DNA of 64,000 nt from Dyadobacter sp. Leaf189 (GTDB taxonomy: Bacteria; Bacteroidota; Bacteroidia; Cytophagales; Spirosomataceae). The stretch is taken from the NCBI RefSeq assembly GCF_001424405.1, contig NZ_LMPS01000004.1, positions 368,537 to 432,536 of the forward strand, in the 5' to 3' direction. Shown piece after piece: positions 17,486-26,303 of the stretch (the first letter of the stretch is position 1; every line of letters starts with the position of its first letter). Position numbers and translations under genes: made by a program. The notes below the pieces were generated by a model that saw only the letters and a program-made list of their open reading frames with translations, made no database searches and was not told the origin of the DNA.

Positions 17486-19163
17486 TAAAATACTCCGCAA
17501 TTGGCCCCAGCGTAAGTGCCGGGAAGAAAGATAATGCGGCGATGATCACGATTACGCCGAGTGTCATCAGGCCGAAAGTAGCTGAGTCGGTTGGCAGCGT
17601 GCCTGCACTTTCCGGGATGAATTTCTTTTTGGCTAAGAGACCTGCGATAGCTACCGGACCGATAATCGGAATGAAGCGGGAGAAGATCAGCACAATGCCC
17701 GTCGTAATATTCCACCAGAGATTATTGTCGCCAAGTCCCTCAAAACCACTACCATTATTAGCTGCTGATGAAGTGTATTCGTAAAGCATTTCGCTAAAAC
17801 CGTGGAAGCCAGGGTTATTGAGATTGGCCGATGTAATTTCGGGAAAGGCGGAAGCCAATGCAGTTCCGGCCAGGATCATGAGCGGGTGAAGCAGTGCGAC
17901 GATCATTGCAATCTTCATTTCGCGAGCCTCAATTTTTTTACCAAAAAGCTCCGGCGTGCGGCCTACCATCAAACCGCTGATAAATACCGCCAGTACAATG
18001 AAGACGAAAAAGTTGAGTATCCCCGCGCCGCAGCCGCCGTAAAATGCATTGGTCATCATCGCCAGCAACTGCATCATTCCTGAAAGCGGCATCGCGCTGT
18101 CGTGCATGGAATTGACGGAGCCTGTCGAGATAACGGTAGTGGCTATACTCCAAAATGCAGATGCGGCGCTGCCGAAGCGGACTTCCTTGCCTTCCATCGC
18201 ACCCGATGAAATATCGACACCCAGTTTCCCGATCGCCGGGTTACCATTGATTTCCCAGATCATCGTAGGAATGACAAGCAGCAGAAATCCTATGGTCATC
18301 ACGCCGAAGATCATCCAGCCGAACTTTCTCCGTCTCAAAAAATAACCGAACGCAAATACCATCGCAAATGGAACGATCAGCTGCGAAAACATTTCAACCA
18401 TATTGGTCAGGTAATTCGGATTTTCGAGCGGGTGCGCCGAGTTGGTACCGAAAAACCCGCCTCCATTGGTGCCCAAATGTTTGATCGCTGTAAAAGCGGC
18501 TACCGGACCGGTTGAAACCTGAACGCTGTCGCCCTGCATGTTGATGACCGTGTCTTTTCCGTCAAATGTCATCGGCGTGCCATTGAAAGCCAGAATAGTG
18601 GCGACTACGATCGACAGCGGCAATAAAATGCGCGTGCAGGATTTAACAAGCAGGTTCCAGAAGTTGCCCAGCTGCTCGGCAGTCCTGTTTTTCAATGCAG
18701 TAAAAATAATCGCCGCCGCGGCCAGACCGGTACCGGCGCTGACAAATTGGAGAAACATTAAAAACAATTGTGAAAGATAACTCACGCCGCTTTCACCCGA
18801 ATAGTGCTGCAAGTTGCAGTTCACCACAAAAGATATGCTGGTATTAAACGCCAGGTCGGCGGTCTGATTGGGGTTACCGTCGGGGTTGAGTGGCAGCCAG
18901 CTTTGATTCATCAAAACAAAAGTGCAAAGCAGGTACCACACCATATTGATGGTAAGCAGCGCGAACATATGCTCTTTCCAGGTCATTTCGCGCTTTTCGT
19001 CTACGCCCGTGAGTTTGAAAAGCAGCTTGTCCAGCGGACCCAGCACCGGGTCGAGCAGCGTTTTGTCGCCTGCGTACACTTTGGCGATGTATTTTCCGAA
19101 GGGGATTGCCAGCACCACCGTGATGACAAACATGGCAATAACGCCTAATAATTCAGTATTCAT
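17478..19163 (-). CDS. kdpA: Potassium-transporting ATPase KdpA (channel subunit)
   Basis: 561 aa, typical for KdpA. It is a polytopic inner-membrane protein with ten or so helices and selectivity-filter repeats, including [32 protein letters not shown] and [16 protein letters not shown]. It forms the K+-selective pore fed by the KdpB ATPase. It starts 48 bases after the kdpF micro-gene, and its last codons fall inside the heptanucleotide array, leaving a C-terminus of AEYFSF. Confidence 0.97.
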   Translation of the reverse strand: MNTELLGVIAMFVITVVLAIPFGKYIAKVYAGDKTLLDPVLGPLDKLLFKLTGVDEKREMTWKEHMFALLTINMVWYLLCTFVLMNQSWLPLNPDGNPNQTADLAFNTSISFVVNCNLQHYSGESGVSYLSQLFLMFLQFVSAGTGLAAAAIIFTALKNRTAEQLGNFWNLLVKSCTRILLPLSIVVATILAFNGTPMTFDGKDTVINMQGDSVQVSTGPVAAFTAIKHLGTNGGGFFGTNSAHPLENPNYLTNMVEMFSQLIVPFAMVFAFGYFLRRRKFGWMIFGVMTIGFLLLVIPTMIWEINGNPAIGKLGVDISSGAMEGKEVRFGSAASAFWSIATTVISTGSVNSMHDSAMPLSGMMQLLAMMTNAFYGGCGAGILNFFVFIVLAVFISGLMVGRTPELFGKKIEAREMKIAMIVALLHPLMILAGTALASAFPEITSANLNNPGFHGFSEMLYEYTSSAANNGSGFEGLGDNNLWWNITTGIVLIFSRFIPIIGPVAIAGLLAKKKFIPESAGTLPTDSATFGLMTLGVIVIIAALSFFPALTLGPIAEYFSF

Positions 19164-19211
19164 TTATTTGTGATTTAGTCTGGCCCGGTTTGTTGCCAAA
19201 GCCGCTTGGTT

Positions 19212-19289
19212 TTAAAATTTTTCCGGCTTGACCAGTACATAGCACATGTACCCAAATACCAGGATCGCGACGATGAATAGCGCTGCCAT
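19212..19289 (-). CDS. kdpF: KdpF small membrane subunit
   Basis: A 25-aa open frame on the minus strand directly upstream of kdpA. It is one hydrophobic helix (MAALFIVAILVFGYMCYV) with the tail LVKPEKF. E. coli KdpF is a similar single-helix peptide of about 29 aa that stabilises the KdpABC complex, and the tail matches the form I recall for Bacteroidota KdpF. It is too short for standard gene calling. Position, length and tail all support the assignment. Confidence 0.82.
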   Translation of the reverse strand: MAALFIVAILVFGYMCYVLVKPEKF

Positions 19290-19291
19290 AA

Positions 19292-19375
19292 TCAGATTTT
19301 TTCGAAATAGTTTACTGAACCATAAAAGATCGCAAAGCAGATCAGCCCGGCGAGAATTAAGAGGATTGTTAACAT
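19292..19375 (-). CDS. 27-aa single-helix peptide preceding kdpF
   Basis: This minus-strand frame starts at 19375 and stops 2 bases before the kdpF start. It encodes a hydrophobic helix (MLTILLILAGLICFAIFYG) followed by SVNYFEKI. The tight spacing to kdpF and the membrane-helix-plus-charged-tail design suggest a second accessory peptide of the Kdp complex. I recall similar short tails (S-x-D/N-F-F-E/D-K-I) upstream of kdpA in other Bacteroidota, but this has not been checked. It would be the first gene of the kdp transcript. Confidence 0.6.
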   Translation of the reverse strand: MLTILLILAGLICFAIFYGSVNYFEKI

Positions 19376-19506
19376 GATTTAAGATATTTAAGTAGCAATG
19401 ATGGAGGAGGTTCCATTAATATGCCAGCTGCACGCATAATGCTGCATCTACTTATTGATCAATACATTAATGCGAAATACCACTAATCCAGGTCACCAGG
19501 TAACCC

Positions 19507-19538
19507 TATCAAAATGATAAGGCGGTATCATTTTGATA
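19507..19538. promoter_or_regulatory. Tandem palindromic operator-like pair upstream of kdp
   Basis: Two 13-bp palindromes, TATCAAAATGATA (19507-19519) and TATCATTTTGATA (19526-19538), are separated by 6 bp. Each is symmetric in itself (TATCA-N3-TGATA), and the pair together forms a larger perfect inverted repeat (14-bp arms, 19506-19519 and 19526-19539). The site lies between the divergent kdp micro-ORF (19375) and the gene at 19626 and could serve either. Confidence 0.6.
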
Positions 19539-19594
19539 GAACAGAAAGAATTTCTTCCCTTTTTTGCAACATGTCATTTTGGAAGCCATTAAAG

Positions 19595-19602
19595 TAGCTT
19601 TG
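19595..19602 (+). promoter_or_regulatory. Bacteroidota -7 motif TAGCTTTG
   Basis: The octamer matches TAnnTTTG and lies 24 bases before the start at 19626. A clear -33 TTG at the usual spacing is not obvious. Confidence 0.4.
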
Positions 19603-19625
19603 ATAAAGATCAAACCACAGAAAAC

Positions 19626-19904
19626 ATGAACACGCAGAAGTTGCTGACCTGGATTACACCTTTGACATTGGGGGCATTGTTGGGGTTGTACGAGATCCTG
19701 CATGGTTTGTTCTATGTGCTCTATGGAACACCGGACCAGGAGCGCGATTATCCGCTTGAAATTGTTCTCGGCCTGCCTATCATGATCCTTTGCCTCGGTG
19801 GTCACTGGCTGACCCGGCGGATCTCGCATTATAACACCCGCACCATCTGGATCACAGAAGCAGTACTGGTCGGTTTGGTCATTTACGGCTTTTCAAGATC
19901 TTGA
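19626..19904 (+). CDS. Small integral membrane protein, unknown
   Basis: 92 aa with three hydrophobic segments (about residues 10-32, 45-62 and 72-90) separated by a charged loop GTPDQERDYPLE and a basic loop HWLTRRISHYNTRT. No family is recognised. It is transcribed away from kdp, with a -7-like promoter motif 24 bases upstream, and is followed by a 140-base gap before the SDR gene. A membrane role is all that can be said. Confidence 0.65.
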   Translation: MNTQKLLTWITPLTLGALLGLYEILHGLFYVLYGTPDQERDYPLEIVLGLPIMILCLGGHWLTRRISHYNTRTIWITEAVLVGLVIYGFSRS

Positions 19905-19999
19905 AAATGAACTTCGCAGCCGCTGAGCCAATTTATACCCTGACCCTCTGAACAAACAAACCTGGACTTTTCAACAAACCGGCGCCTGTGGGGCTGAGG

Positions 20000-20007
20000 T
20001 ACCTTTG
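20000..20007 (+). promoter_or_regulatory. Bacteroidota -7 motif TACCTTTG
   Basis: An exact TAnnTTTG match 37 bases upstream of the SDR start at 20045, in a region with no other gene. Confidence 0.5.
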
Positions 20008-20044
20008 TTGTGTAGATTTTACATAAACAAAAACATCAGGCAAC

Positions 20045-20860
20045 ATGAAAAAGACAGTATTGGTAACAGGGGCTTCGGCTGGAATTGGGATGGCGACGGC
20101 CATTTATCTCGCGCAACATGGTTATAATGTGTACGGTGCTGCACGGCGGATCGATAAGCTGGAAACATTAAAAAGCTATGGCATTAAACCCATCGCGCTC
20201 GATGTAACGGTAGATGAAAGCGTGACCGCCTGTGTGAATCAAATCTTTCAGGAAGCTGGAAGTATTGATATTTTGGTAAACAATGCGGGGTTTGGAATGG
20301 AAGGCGCAATCGAGGATATTCCGATCGGCGATGCACGCTATCAATTGGAGGTGAATGTATTTGGCGCCATGCGTCTGGCGCAATTGGTTTTGCCGAAAAT
20401 GCGTGAAAACAGATACGGTAAGATCGTGAACATTTCGTCCGTTGGCGGCAAGATTGCTTTCCCGCTGGGCGGCTGGTACCACGCAAGCAAATTCGCTTTG
20501 GAAGCATTGAGCGATAGTATGCGGAGTGAAGTAAAGGATTTCGGCATTGACGTGATCGTGGTGGAGCCGGGTGCTACGCGATCTGAATGGGGGAATGTCG
20601 CAACGGATATTCTGATGAAAGTTTCGGGACACACTGCTTATAAAGACCTCGCAGCGAAAACGCACAACGTTTTTACCCGATTGAATAAGGATATCGCCGA
20701 ACCAGAAGTGATCGCCAGGCTCGTCAGGAATGGAATCGAAGCTAAAAACCCGAAAACACGGTATACCACTTCGCAACTGGCCTCTTCGCTTTTATTATTT
20801 TTGAGAAGGATTCTGTCCGACAAGCAAATGGACAAACTGATCATGAGCCAAATAAAATAG
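20045..20860 (+). CDS. Short-chain dehydrogenase/reductase (SDR)
   Basis: 271 aa, classical SDR length. The NAD(P) motif TGASAGIG is at residues 8-15, an arginine pair after beta-2 (AARRID) suggests NADP(H), NNAGFG follows, and the catalytic Ser (VNISSVGGK) and Tyr-x3-Lys (WYHASK) are in place. It is a cytoplasmic oxidoreductase; the substrate is unknown. The AraC-type regulator starts 6 bases after its stop, so the two are probably co-transcribed. A similar oxidoreductase plus AraC pairing, with a related regulator, is found at 57935-59725. Confidence 0.93.
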   Translation: MKKTVLVTGASAGIGMATAIYLAQHGYNVYGAARRIDKLETLKSYGIKPIALDVTVDESVTACVNQIFQEAGSIDILVNNAGFGMEGAIEDIPIGDARYQLEVNVFGAMRLAQLVLPKMRENRYGKIVNISSVGGKIAFPLGGWYHASKFALEALSDSMRSEVKDFGIDVIVVEPGATRSEWGNVATDILMKVSGHTAYKDLAAKTHNVFTRLNKDIAEPEVIARLVRNGIEAKNPKTRYTTSQLASSLLLFLRRILSDKQMDKLIMSQIK

Positions 20861-20865
20861 CCGCA

Positions 20866-21711
20866 ATGGAATCGAGCATAATGGAAAACGTCGTCATTCA
20901 GCACAACTTCCTGTATGCGCAGGGCCATCAGAAAATGCAGAGCAGTGAACACTACTTTCCCGATCATGCATTGGGGATCATGCTCTCTGGCGAATCGCAT
21001 TACTTCTCGAATGAGGGGACATTTGTAATGAAAGAGGGTACCATCTGCCTGATGCGGCGTAATGAGCTGTTTAAAAAATTGAAAAAAGCTGGTCCCAGCG
21101 GCGAGCCGCCTTCATTGATCAGCCTGTTCCTCGATCAGAAAACCTTGCAGCGGTATGCATCAGAAAACGATCTTCCGAAACAAAACGCATACAAGGGTAA
21201 GGCCATGATCGACCTGACAGATAATGCATTTTTGAAAGGCTTTTTCGATTCATTGCTTCCCTATGCCGATCATCCGAAAAGATTAACCGCAAAACTCGCA
21301 GAACTCAAAAGCTACGAAGCGATTGAGCTATTGCTTCAAACCGGCGATTCTCAAAGAAAGCTTTTGTTTGATTTTCAAGAGCCGCATAAGATAGATCTGG
21401 AGATGTACATGAACCACAACTTCAAGTACAACATTCCGCTTTCGTCTTTCGCCAAACTCGCAGGCCGCAGCTTGTCTGCATTCAAGCGCGATTTCACCAG
21501 AATATTCGAAACGACGCCGGAAAAGTGGTTGCAACAAAAGCGACTGGAACAAGCACATTATCTTATTTCAAAAAGAGAAATGCGGCCGTCAGAGGTTTAC
21601 CTGGAAGTCGGCTTTGAAAACCTCTCACACTTTTCATTCGCATTCAAAAAAACATTCGGCATGACCCCCTCCGAGCTGACTGCACAAAACAGGATCAGCA
21701 GTCGCCAGTAG
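20866..21711 (+). CDS. AraC family transcriptional regulator
   Basis: 281 aa (an alternative ATG at 20881 would remove five residues). A cupin-like N-terminal half (HALGIMLSGESHYFSNEG, MKEGTICLMRRNELF) is followed by two helix-turn-helix units: PLSSFAKLAGRSLSAFKRDF and PSEVYLEVGFENLSHFSFAFK with GMTPSEL, the AraC signature. It probably senses a small ligand and controls the SDR gene just upstream. It is clearly paralogous to the regulator at 57935, sharing FLFDF-x-EP-x-KIDLE, AGRS/TGRSLxAFKRDF and GFExLSHFS. Confidence 0.93.
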   Translation: MESSIMENVVIQHNFLYAQGHQKMQSSEHYFPDHALGIMLSGESHYFSNEGTFVMKEGTICLMRRNELFKKLKKAGPSGEPPSLISLFLDQKTLQRYASENDLPKQNAYKGKAMIDLTDNAFLKGFFDSLLPYADHPKRLTAKLAELKSYEAIELLLQTGDSQRKLLFDFQEPHKIDLEMYMNHNFKYNIPLSSFAKLAGRSLSAFKRDFTRIFETTPEKWLQQKRLEQAHYLISKREMRPSEVYLEVGFENLSHFSFAFKKTFGMTPSELTAQNRISSRQ

Positions 21712-21815
21712 AGATTCCTCACCCTCAGCGCTCCTATCGTTTCACTACAAGTATGCACTCTGGCAAGATCAAAGTTTGAACCGTTATTTGGAATAGCAAG
21801 TTTGCCTTAGTAAAT

Positions 21816-21836
21816 TTACAACTGTAAAAATTGTAA
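21816..21836. promoter_or_regulatory. Inverted repeat just before the DUF932-like gene
   Basis: TTACAA (21816-21821) and TTGTAA (21831-21836) flank a 9-base spacer and end three bases before the ATG at 21840. The position suits an operator or a leader hairpin covering the start. Confidence 0.35.
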
Positions 21837-21839
21837 GTC

Positions 21840-22823
21840 ATGACGTACTTAACTGCTCAGCCAAGTTTATCAGATTCCTGGGATGATATTTGCTATCCGG
21901 TCAGACCGGTTTGGCTGGCGGATATTTTGCCGGACTATGAAATCATGGCCACTGACAGGCAGCAGCTGGTAGTTGGCGAGCCTTTGGGAGAGCGGAAAAC
22001 TATCTTTGGTATTCAGAGTGCTGACTATTCTATAATCCCTAACATCCTTATCCGGGAGGTGATCGACAAGCTGTATTCCGATTACAGCTTGCAGATCAAG
22101 TATACTTCCACAGGTGAATTCAGTATCAGTATCATTCTTCCGCACGAACTCACGATCGGCGGAGAATCTTTACAACGCAGTCTTATTTTGACAAACAGCT
22201 ACAATGGCAAAACGCCATTCAGCATACAGGGACAAACGCTCACGACCATTCTCGACGGCAGTTCAGGGCACGCCGGGAGTATGTACCGGGCTTTGTGCCA
22301 AAATGGTTTAATGGGTTGGGCTGACTCCTTTGCCGCGCTGACCGACTACCAGGATTGGCTGCAACAAGGGGCGCACGAGACGAAAAAGAAAAGAGCAGGA
22401 AAAAGTGCGTCTATTTCGACCTTGCTAAAAAAAGAACCTTCGTTGCGGAAGATCCATCAAAGTACTCTTGCTCCGGAAATGTTTCAGGAGCAGCTCTATA
22501 ACCTGCTCGAAGGGCTCAATCAGCAACAGCCGACATTGACGGCTAGGGTATATGAACAGTTCCAGCAAAAAACAGTGTACCGGGCCGACGATGAGATATT
22601 GAAAGCCTTGCCTATTCCGGTGCAATTAGCCAAACAGGCCAAAGAACGGCTCCGGTTTGAGCAGCGTATACTTGGTTCAGATCCATCTTACTGGCTGATG
22701 TACAATGCTGTCAATCACGCGCTTTTCAATGCAAGAAGCAGTCTTACCCTGAACGACCGCTATAAACTGGATGAGAAAGTCTTTCACCAGCTTGCTGCAA
22801 GCGCGCTGATCCATCAGAATTAA
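21840..22823 (+). CDS. DUF932-like protein (phage/plasmid-associated family)
   Basis: 327 aa, no signal peptide or membrane segment. The central region (SLILTNSYNGKTPFSIQG, then TTILDG and ALCQNGLMGWAD) resembles the DUF932/TIGR03299 pattern, in which a LTNSHDG-like motif is followed by a VCxNxL motif. A lysine-rich linker (HETKKKRAGKS) precedes a helical C-terminal part. DUF932 proteins are usually found on phages and plasmids and their biochemical function is unsettled. Here the gene stands alone among housekeeping-type genes, with no neighbouring mobile-element genes. The assignment rests on motif resemblance. Confidence 0.55.
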   Translation: MTYLTAQPSLSDSWDDICYPVRPVWLADILPDYEIMATDRQQLVVGEPLGERKTIFGIQSADYSIIPNILIREVIDKLYSDYSLQIKYTSTGEFSISIILPHELTIGGESLQRSLILTNSYNGKTPFSIQGQTLTTILDGSSGHAGSMYRALCQNGLMGWADSFAALTDYQDWLQQGAHETKKKRAGKSASISTLLKKEPSLRKIHQSTLAPEMFQEQLYNLLEGLNQQQPTLTARVYEQFQQKTVYRADDEILKALPIPVQLAKQAKERLRFEQRILGSDPSYWLMYNAVNHALFNARSSLTLNDRYKLDEKVFHQLAASALIHQN

Positions 22824-23039
22824 GTCTCGTTCTTTATTTCTGATCTGAAATCCGAAGTTTCCAACAATCCGGAACAGCTAAACAGACTACATCTTTTTAC
22901 AAAAAAACTCCTGCCTCCACACTTCCCTGAAAAGTGGTGTGTGAATTATTTATTACATAACGACGAATGTCACACATCGGCCATTTGAAGCGGGAGACTT
23001 CAAGGGCCTGATTTCCTTATTACAGGTATCAATCAATTA

Positions 23040-23438
23040 ATGTCAATCAAAATGAACACGCAAAGAAACCACGTCATACTTAGCCGCGATGATTTTCGCA
23101 TGCTGAAACAGTTTACAGAAACGCTCTCCAATAACACCGGGACAAACGAAATGTCCCTGTCTTACGAGCTGAACCGCGCCATTGTTGTTGAAGATGACGA
23201 GCTACCGGCCGACAGCATTCGCCTGAACTCGTTTGTAAAAGTACGGGAACTGACCACGAACAGAGAAATGGAATTCTCCATTGTAATGCCCGCACACGCA
23301 GATTTCAATGCAAAGAAGATCTCGATTTTAACACCAATGGGCGCGGCCATGATCGGTTTGTGCAAGGGAGAAACCGTGGAATGGAAGATGCCGGCAGGTA
23401 TGAAGAAGTTCGAAATCCTGGATGTAAAACAGAGCTGA
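23040..23438 (+). CDS. GreA/GreB C-terminal domain protein, Rnk-like
   Basis: 132 aa, or 128 aa if translation begins at the in-frame ATG at 23052 (MNTQRNHVILS). A short helical N-terminus (SRDDFRMLKQF) is followed by the FKBP-like GreA/GreB C-terminal fold: VVEDDELPADSIRLNSFVKVRE, FSIVMPAHADF, KISILTPMGAAMIGLCKGETVEW. This layout is that of Rnk-type regulators of nucleoside diphosphate kinase, which bind RNA polymerase without a full coiled coil. The long Gre coiled coil is missing, so it is not a true GreA. Confidence 0.82.
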   Translation: MSIKMNTQRNHVILSRDDFRMLKQFTETLSNNTGTNEMSLSYELNRAIVVEDDELPADSIRLNSFVKVRELTTNREMEFSIVMPAHADFNAKKISILTPMGAAMIGLCKGETVEWKMPAGMKKFEILDVKQS

Positions 23439-23500
23439 TCGCAACAGGAAGATTAATTCAAAAAAAGTCCAACCAGTAATCCATATCAAAACACATTTAA

Positions 23501-24178
23501 ATGGAATTCCTCAGCCAGTTTATTGACATTTTCTTACACCTGGATTTATATCTCGGACAAATAGTTGAGGATTATGGCGCACTTGCTTACATCGTACTCT
23601 TCCTGATCATCTTCATCGAAACCGGTGTGGTGTTCATGCCTTTTTTACCCGGCGATTCCCTGCTGTTTGCTGCCGGTATGATGGCGGCTAAATACGGCGA
23701 ATCCCTGAATGTATGGTTAATTATTGCATTGCTTTTGGTAGCCGCCGTACTTGGCGATACCTGTAACTACATGTTCGGCAAGTACTTCGGGGAAAGGGCA
23801 TTAAGAACCAGAATATTCGGCAGAGCGCTGATCAAACCCGAGCAACTGGCGCGCACAAACAGTTTTTACGACAAACACGGACCTTCTACCATCGTGATTG
23901 CCCGCTTTGTTCCCATCGTTCGCACCCTGGCGCCATTTGTAGCCGGGATAGGGAAAATGAACTATGCCGTTTTCTTCAAATTCAATGTTATCGGTGCATT
24001 CGTCTGGATCGTGGGACTTACACTGGCAGGCTACTTCCTGGGCAGCATTGACATTGTCAGGGAAAATTTTGAGAAAGTAATACTCGCCATCGTTGCACTG
24101 TCAGTGCTCCCATTGGTATGGCAGTTCGTCAAAGGCGACCGCGTTGCCAGCAATTCGAACACAACGGCGAGCATCTGA
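23501..24178 (+). CDS. DedA family membrane protein
   Basis: 225 aa with about five hydrophobic segments. Family motifs are visible: FLPGDSLLFAAGMMA, the ARFVPIVRTLAPFVAGIGKMNY block with the conserved arginines and glycine-proline pattern, and FNVIGAFVWIVGLTLAGYFLG. DedA proteins are inner-membrane proteins implicated in lipid (undecaprenyl phosphate) flipping and membrane homeostasis. It stands as a single gene, 62 bases after the Rnk-like gene, with a strong terminator at 24234. Confidence 0.93.
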   Translation: MEFLSQFIDIFLHLDLYLGQIVEDYGALAYIVLFLIIFIETGVVFMPFLPGDSLLFAAGMMAAKYGESLNVWLIIALLLVAAVLGDTCNYMFGKYFGERALRTRIFGRALIKPEQLARTNSFYDKHGPSTIVIARFVPIVRTLAPFVAGIGKMNYAVFFKFNVIGAFVWIVGLTLAGYFLGSIDIVRENFEKVILAIVALSVLPLVWQFVKGDRVASNSNTTASI

Positions 24179-24233
24179 TTTCCATACAGCCTGTTTATTA
24201 CTATCCGCTTTTCATGGAAGAATAGCGGCTTTG

Positions 24234-24274
24234 TCCCTCTGCTCATTTCTGATGCGCAGAGGGATTTCTTTTTT
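24234..24274 (+). terminator. Rho-independent terminator after dedA
   Basis: Perfect 9-bp arms TCCCTCTGC (24234-24242) and GCAGAGGGA (24256-24264) are followed by TTTCTTTTTT. It isolates dedA from the sigma factor gene. Confidence 0.88.
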
Positions 24275-24415
24275 GCGGACAATCTGAAACGCCTTTGTTT
24301 TGCAGGCCGAAAACACAGCTATATGCTTGTTGTTAGCACTTTTTAAAAAATAAATAGACGAAATTTTAGGGATTTGCCTGCCGAGGCGAACCTTAGGCAA
24401 TAAATCAAGATCCTG

Positions 24416-24973
24416 ATGCCCTACGCAGATCTTACCGACGAATTGTTGGTATGTTTATTGAAAAACGATGATCCAGATGCCTTCAAGGTTATTTACCAAA
24501 GGTACTGGCGGCAGCTGTATAGTTTCGTGTACCAACAGCTTGGTTCCAAAGAAGATACCGAAGAGATCGTCCATGACCTGATGCTAAGCCTCTGGCAAAA
24601 CCGCCAGCAGGCACAGATCCAGCAATTGCGCATTTACCTTTTCATTGCCGCGCGGAATCTCACCAACAAATTCATCAAAGCCCAGATCAACCTGCGGAAA
24701 TACCGCGAGTACCAGCTTTTGCATCACGTATTCGAGTCTGCCAATTCCGACGAAATCTTTCATGTAAAAGACCTCTCGAAAGCAATCGAAAATGTACTGC
24801 AGAAGATGCCCGAAAAAACAGCTGCCATTTTCCGGATGAGCAAAATCGAGGAAATGCCTGTCAAAAAGATCGCGCGGCAAATGGATCTTACCGACAAAGC
24901 CGTAGAATACCACATTACCAAGTCTCTCAAAATGCTGCGGCAACACCTGCAGAACTATCACTCCAACAACTAA
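24416..24973 (+). CDS. ECF RNA polymerase sigma factor (FecI-like)
   Basis: 185 aa. Region 2 is seen as DPDAFKVIYQRYWRQLYSFVYQQLGSKEDTEEIVHDLMLSLW, shortened here to its landmarks YRYWRQLY and DTEEIVHD, and region 4 as MPEKTAAIFRMSKIEEM with KIARQMDLTDKAVEYHI. The length and sequence fit the Bacteroidota Sus-linked ECF group. The anti-sigma FecR gene follows 12 bases later and a SusC with STN domain after that, the standard trans-envelope signalling set. It should direct transcription of the SusCD operon at 26304 when the SusC transporter is loaded. Confidence 0.94.
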   Translation: MPYADLTDELLVCLLKNDDPDAFKVIYQRYWRQLYSFVYQQLGSKEDTEEIVHDLMLSLWQNRQQAQIQQLRIYLFIAARNLTNKFIKAQINLRKYREYQLLHHVFESANSDEIFHVKDLSKAIENVLQKMPEKTAAIFRMSKIEEMPVKKIARQMDLTDKAVEYHITKSLKMLRQHLQNYHSNN

Positions 24974-24985
24974 AATCCGGGCTTG

Positions 24986-25990
24986 ATGACACATCATGAA
25001 TTTAACATCCTTTCTGAAAAGTACCTGGCAGGCAATTGTTCACCGGAGGAGATCGAGATGCTGCAAAAATGGTCTGATACCCATTTTACCCAAAACAACC
25101 TCAACCAACCCTTTCAAGCTGAACACGAAGCTGCCGAAACCGGCCGGCTGCTGTGGGACAGGATAGAATCAGATATGACACCCCGCGAAAGGCGGTCGTG
25201 GTTCATTAATAAATGGATCTGGACGGGTGTAGCTGCCTGTTTTACGATGCTGCTCTCCTATTGGTACATCAATCAAAATGATGCGCGCGTCCCTGTCGCG
25301 GCAACTTCCATTCATGGTATTGAGACCAAGAACATTGCCCGCTCTCAGCACAAAGTCACCTTGCCAGACGGTAGTGTGGTGATCCTCTCGGAAAATGCGA
25401 GCATTATCACAGAAGAGAATTATGGAAAAAAGACCCGGACAGTTTACCTGACCGGAGAAGCATTTTTCGACATCAAGCGCAATACTGAAATGCCGTTTTT
25501 GGTGCACACCGGCGACCTGGTAACAGAAGTACTCGGCACGAGCTTCCGGATCAAACCGCAAAGAGGCAGCAACACGATTGAAGTTTCGGTTAAATCAGGG
25601 CGGGTATCTGTGTATGCGCCGGACGGTAGCGGCAGCAGAAAAAAGAATGGCGTGATCATCACCCCTAATCAGCGCGTGTTGTACGATGCTCAAAGCAAGA
25701 CCATCCGACAGGATATCGTCGATGTGCCCGAAGTGATACTACCCAAACCAGCTGTTTCGGATTTCCAGTTTGATGAAGCAACCGTGCGCAATGTGCTGGC
25801 CAGGATGCAGCAGGCTTATGGCGTTGAAATCCTGGTAGGAAATGCTGTTTTGAATGAATGCGCATTTACGGGCGATCTAAACGGACTGACCATGTACCAG
25901 CAGCTTGAAATGGTTTGCGGAGTGGTAAATGCGGAGTACGAGATACGCGGCACGACCATATTCGTAAATGGTACCGGCTGTGAAAAATGA
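24986..25990 (+). CDS. FecR-type anti-sigma factor
   Basis: 334 aa from the ATG at 24986 (a TTG three bases earlier is possible). A cytoplasmic N-terminal region with the CSPEEIEMLQKW-like helix is followed by one membrane helix (WIWTGVAACFTMLLSYWYI, about residues 75-93) and the periplasmic FecR domain (HKVTLPDGSVVILSENASI, RTVYLTGEAFFDIK, LGTSFRIKP). The C-terminal DUF4974 domain closes with LNGLTMYQQLEMV. It holds the ECF sigma inactive until the STN domain of SusC signals. The pairing with the sigma gene 12 bases upstream is standard. Confidence 0.94.
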   Translation: MTHHEFNILSEKYLAGNCSPEEIEMLQKWSDTHFTQNNLNQPFQAEHEAAETGRLLWDRIESDMTPRERRSWFINKWIWTGVAACFTMLLSYWYINQNDARVPVAATSIHGIETKNIARSQHKVTLPDGSVVILSENASIITEENYGKKTRTVYLTGEAFFDIKRNTEMPFLVHTGDLVTEVLGTSFRIKPQRGSNTIEVSVKSGRVSVYAPDGSGSRKKNGVIITPNQRVLYDAQSKTIRQDIVDVPEVILPKPAVSDFQFDEATVRNVLARMQQAYGVEILVGNAVLNECAFTGDLNGLTMYQQLEMVCGVVNAEYEIRGTTIFVNGTGCEK

Positions 25991-26114
25991 ACCAGGATCT
26001 GATCACAGCCCGTCAAGTGCGCCCGCATTCACAGTATTGAAAATCTTAAACTTCTGATGAAATCTTCTTAATACGGGAATAACACGAAGCGAGCAACTTT
26101 ACATTTTTTATTCA

Positions 26115-26212
26115 CCTAAACCCTTAACCCACTTGATTAAAGCACTTCCCTAAACCCTTTTCCAATTACCCGAAAGAAAGTAAGCCGACAATGCGCCAAC
26201 ATTGCCGGCTTA
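26115..26212. promoter_or_regulatory. Leader region of susC: direct repeats and stem-loop
   Basis: The 313-base gap between fecR and susC (25991-26303) holds no gene. The 11-mer CCTAAACCCTT occurs twice (26115-26125 and 26149-26159). A stem-loop follows, with 13-bp arms at 26181-26193 and 26200-26212 and a single mismatch, and no T-run after it, so a leader attenuator is as likely as a fecR terminator. The ECF-dependent promoter should lie in this region. Confidence 0.5.
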
Positions 26213-26303
26213 TGAAAGTACACCGCCCGACGCCTGTTAACGACATCTTACGAGCGGAAATGCACCTGTTTAAAGTCGTATAAACCTTAGACCTTAACAA
26301 TTT

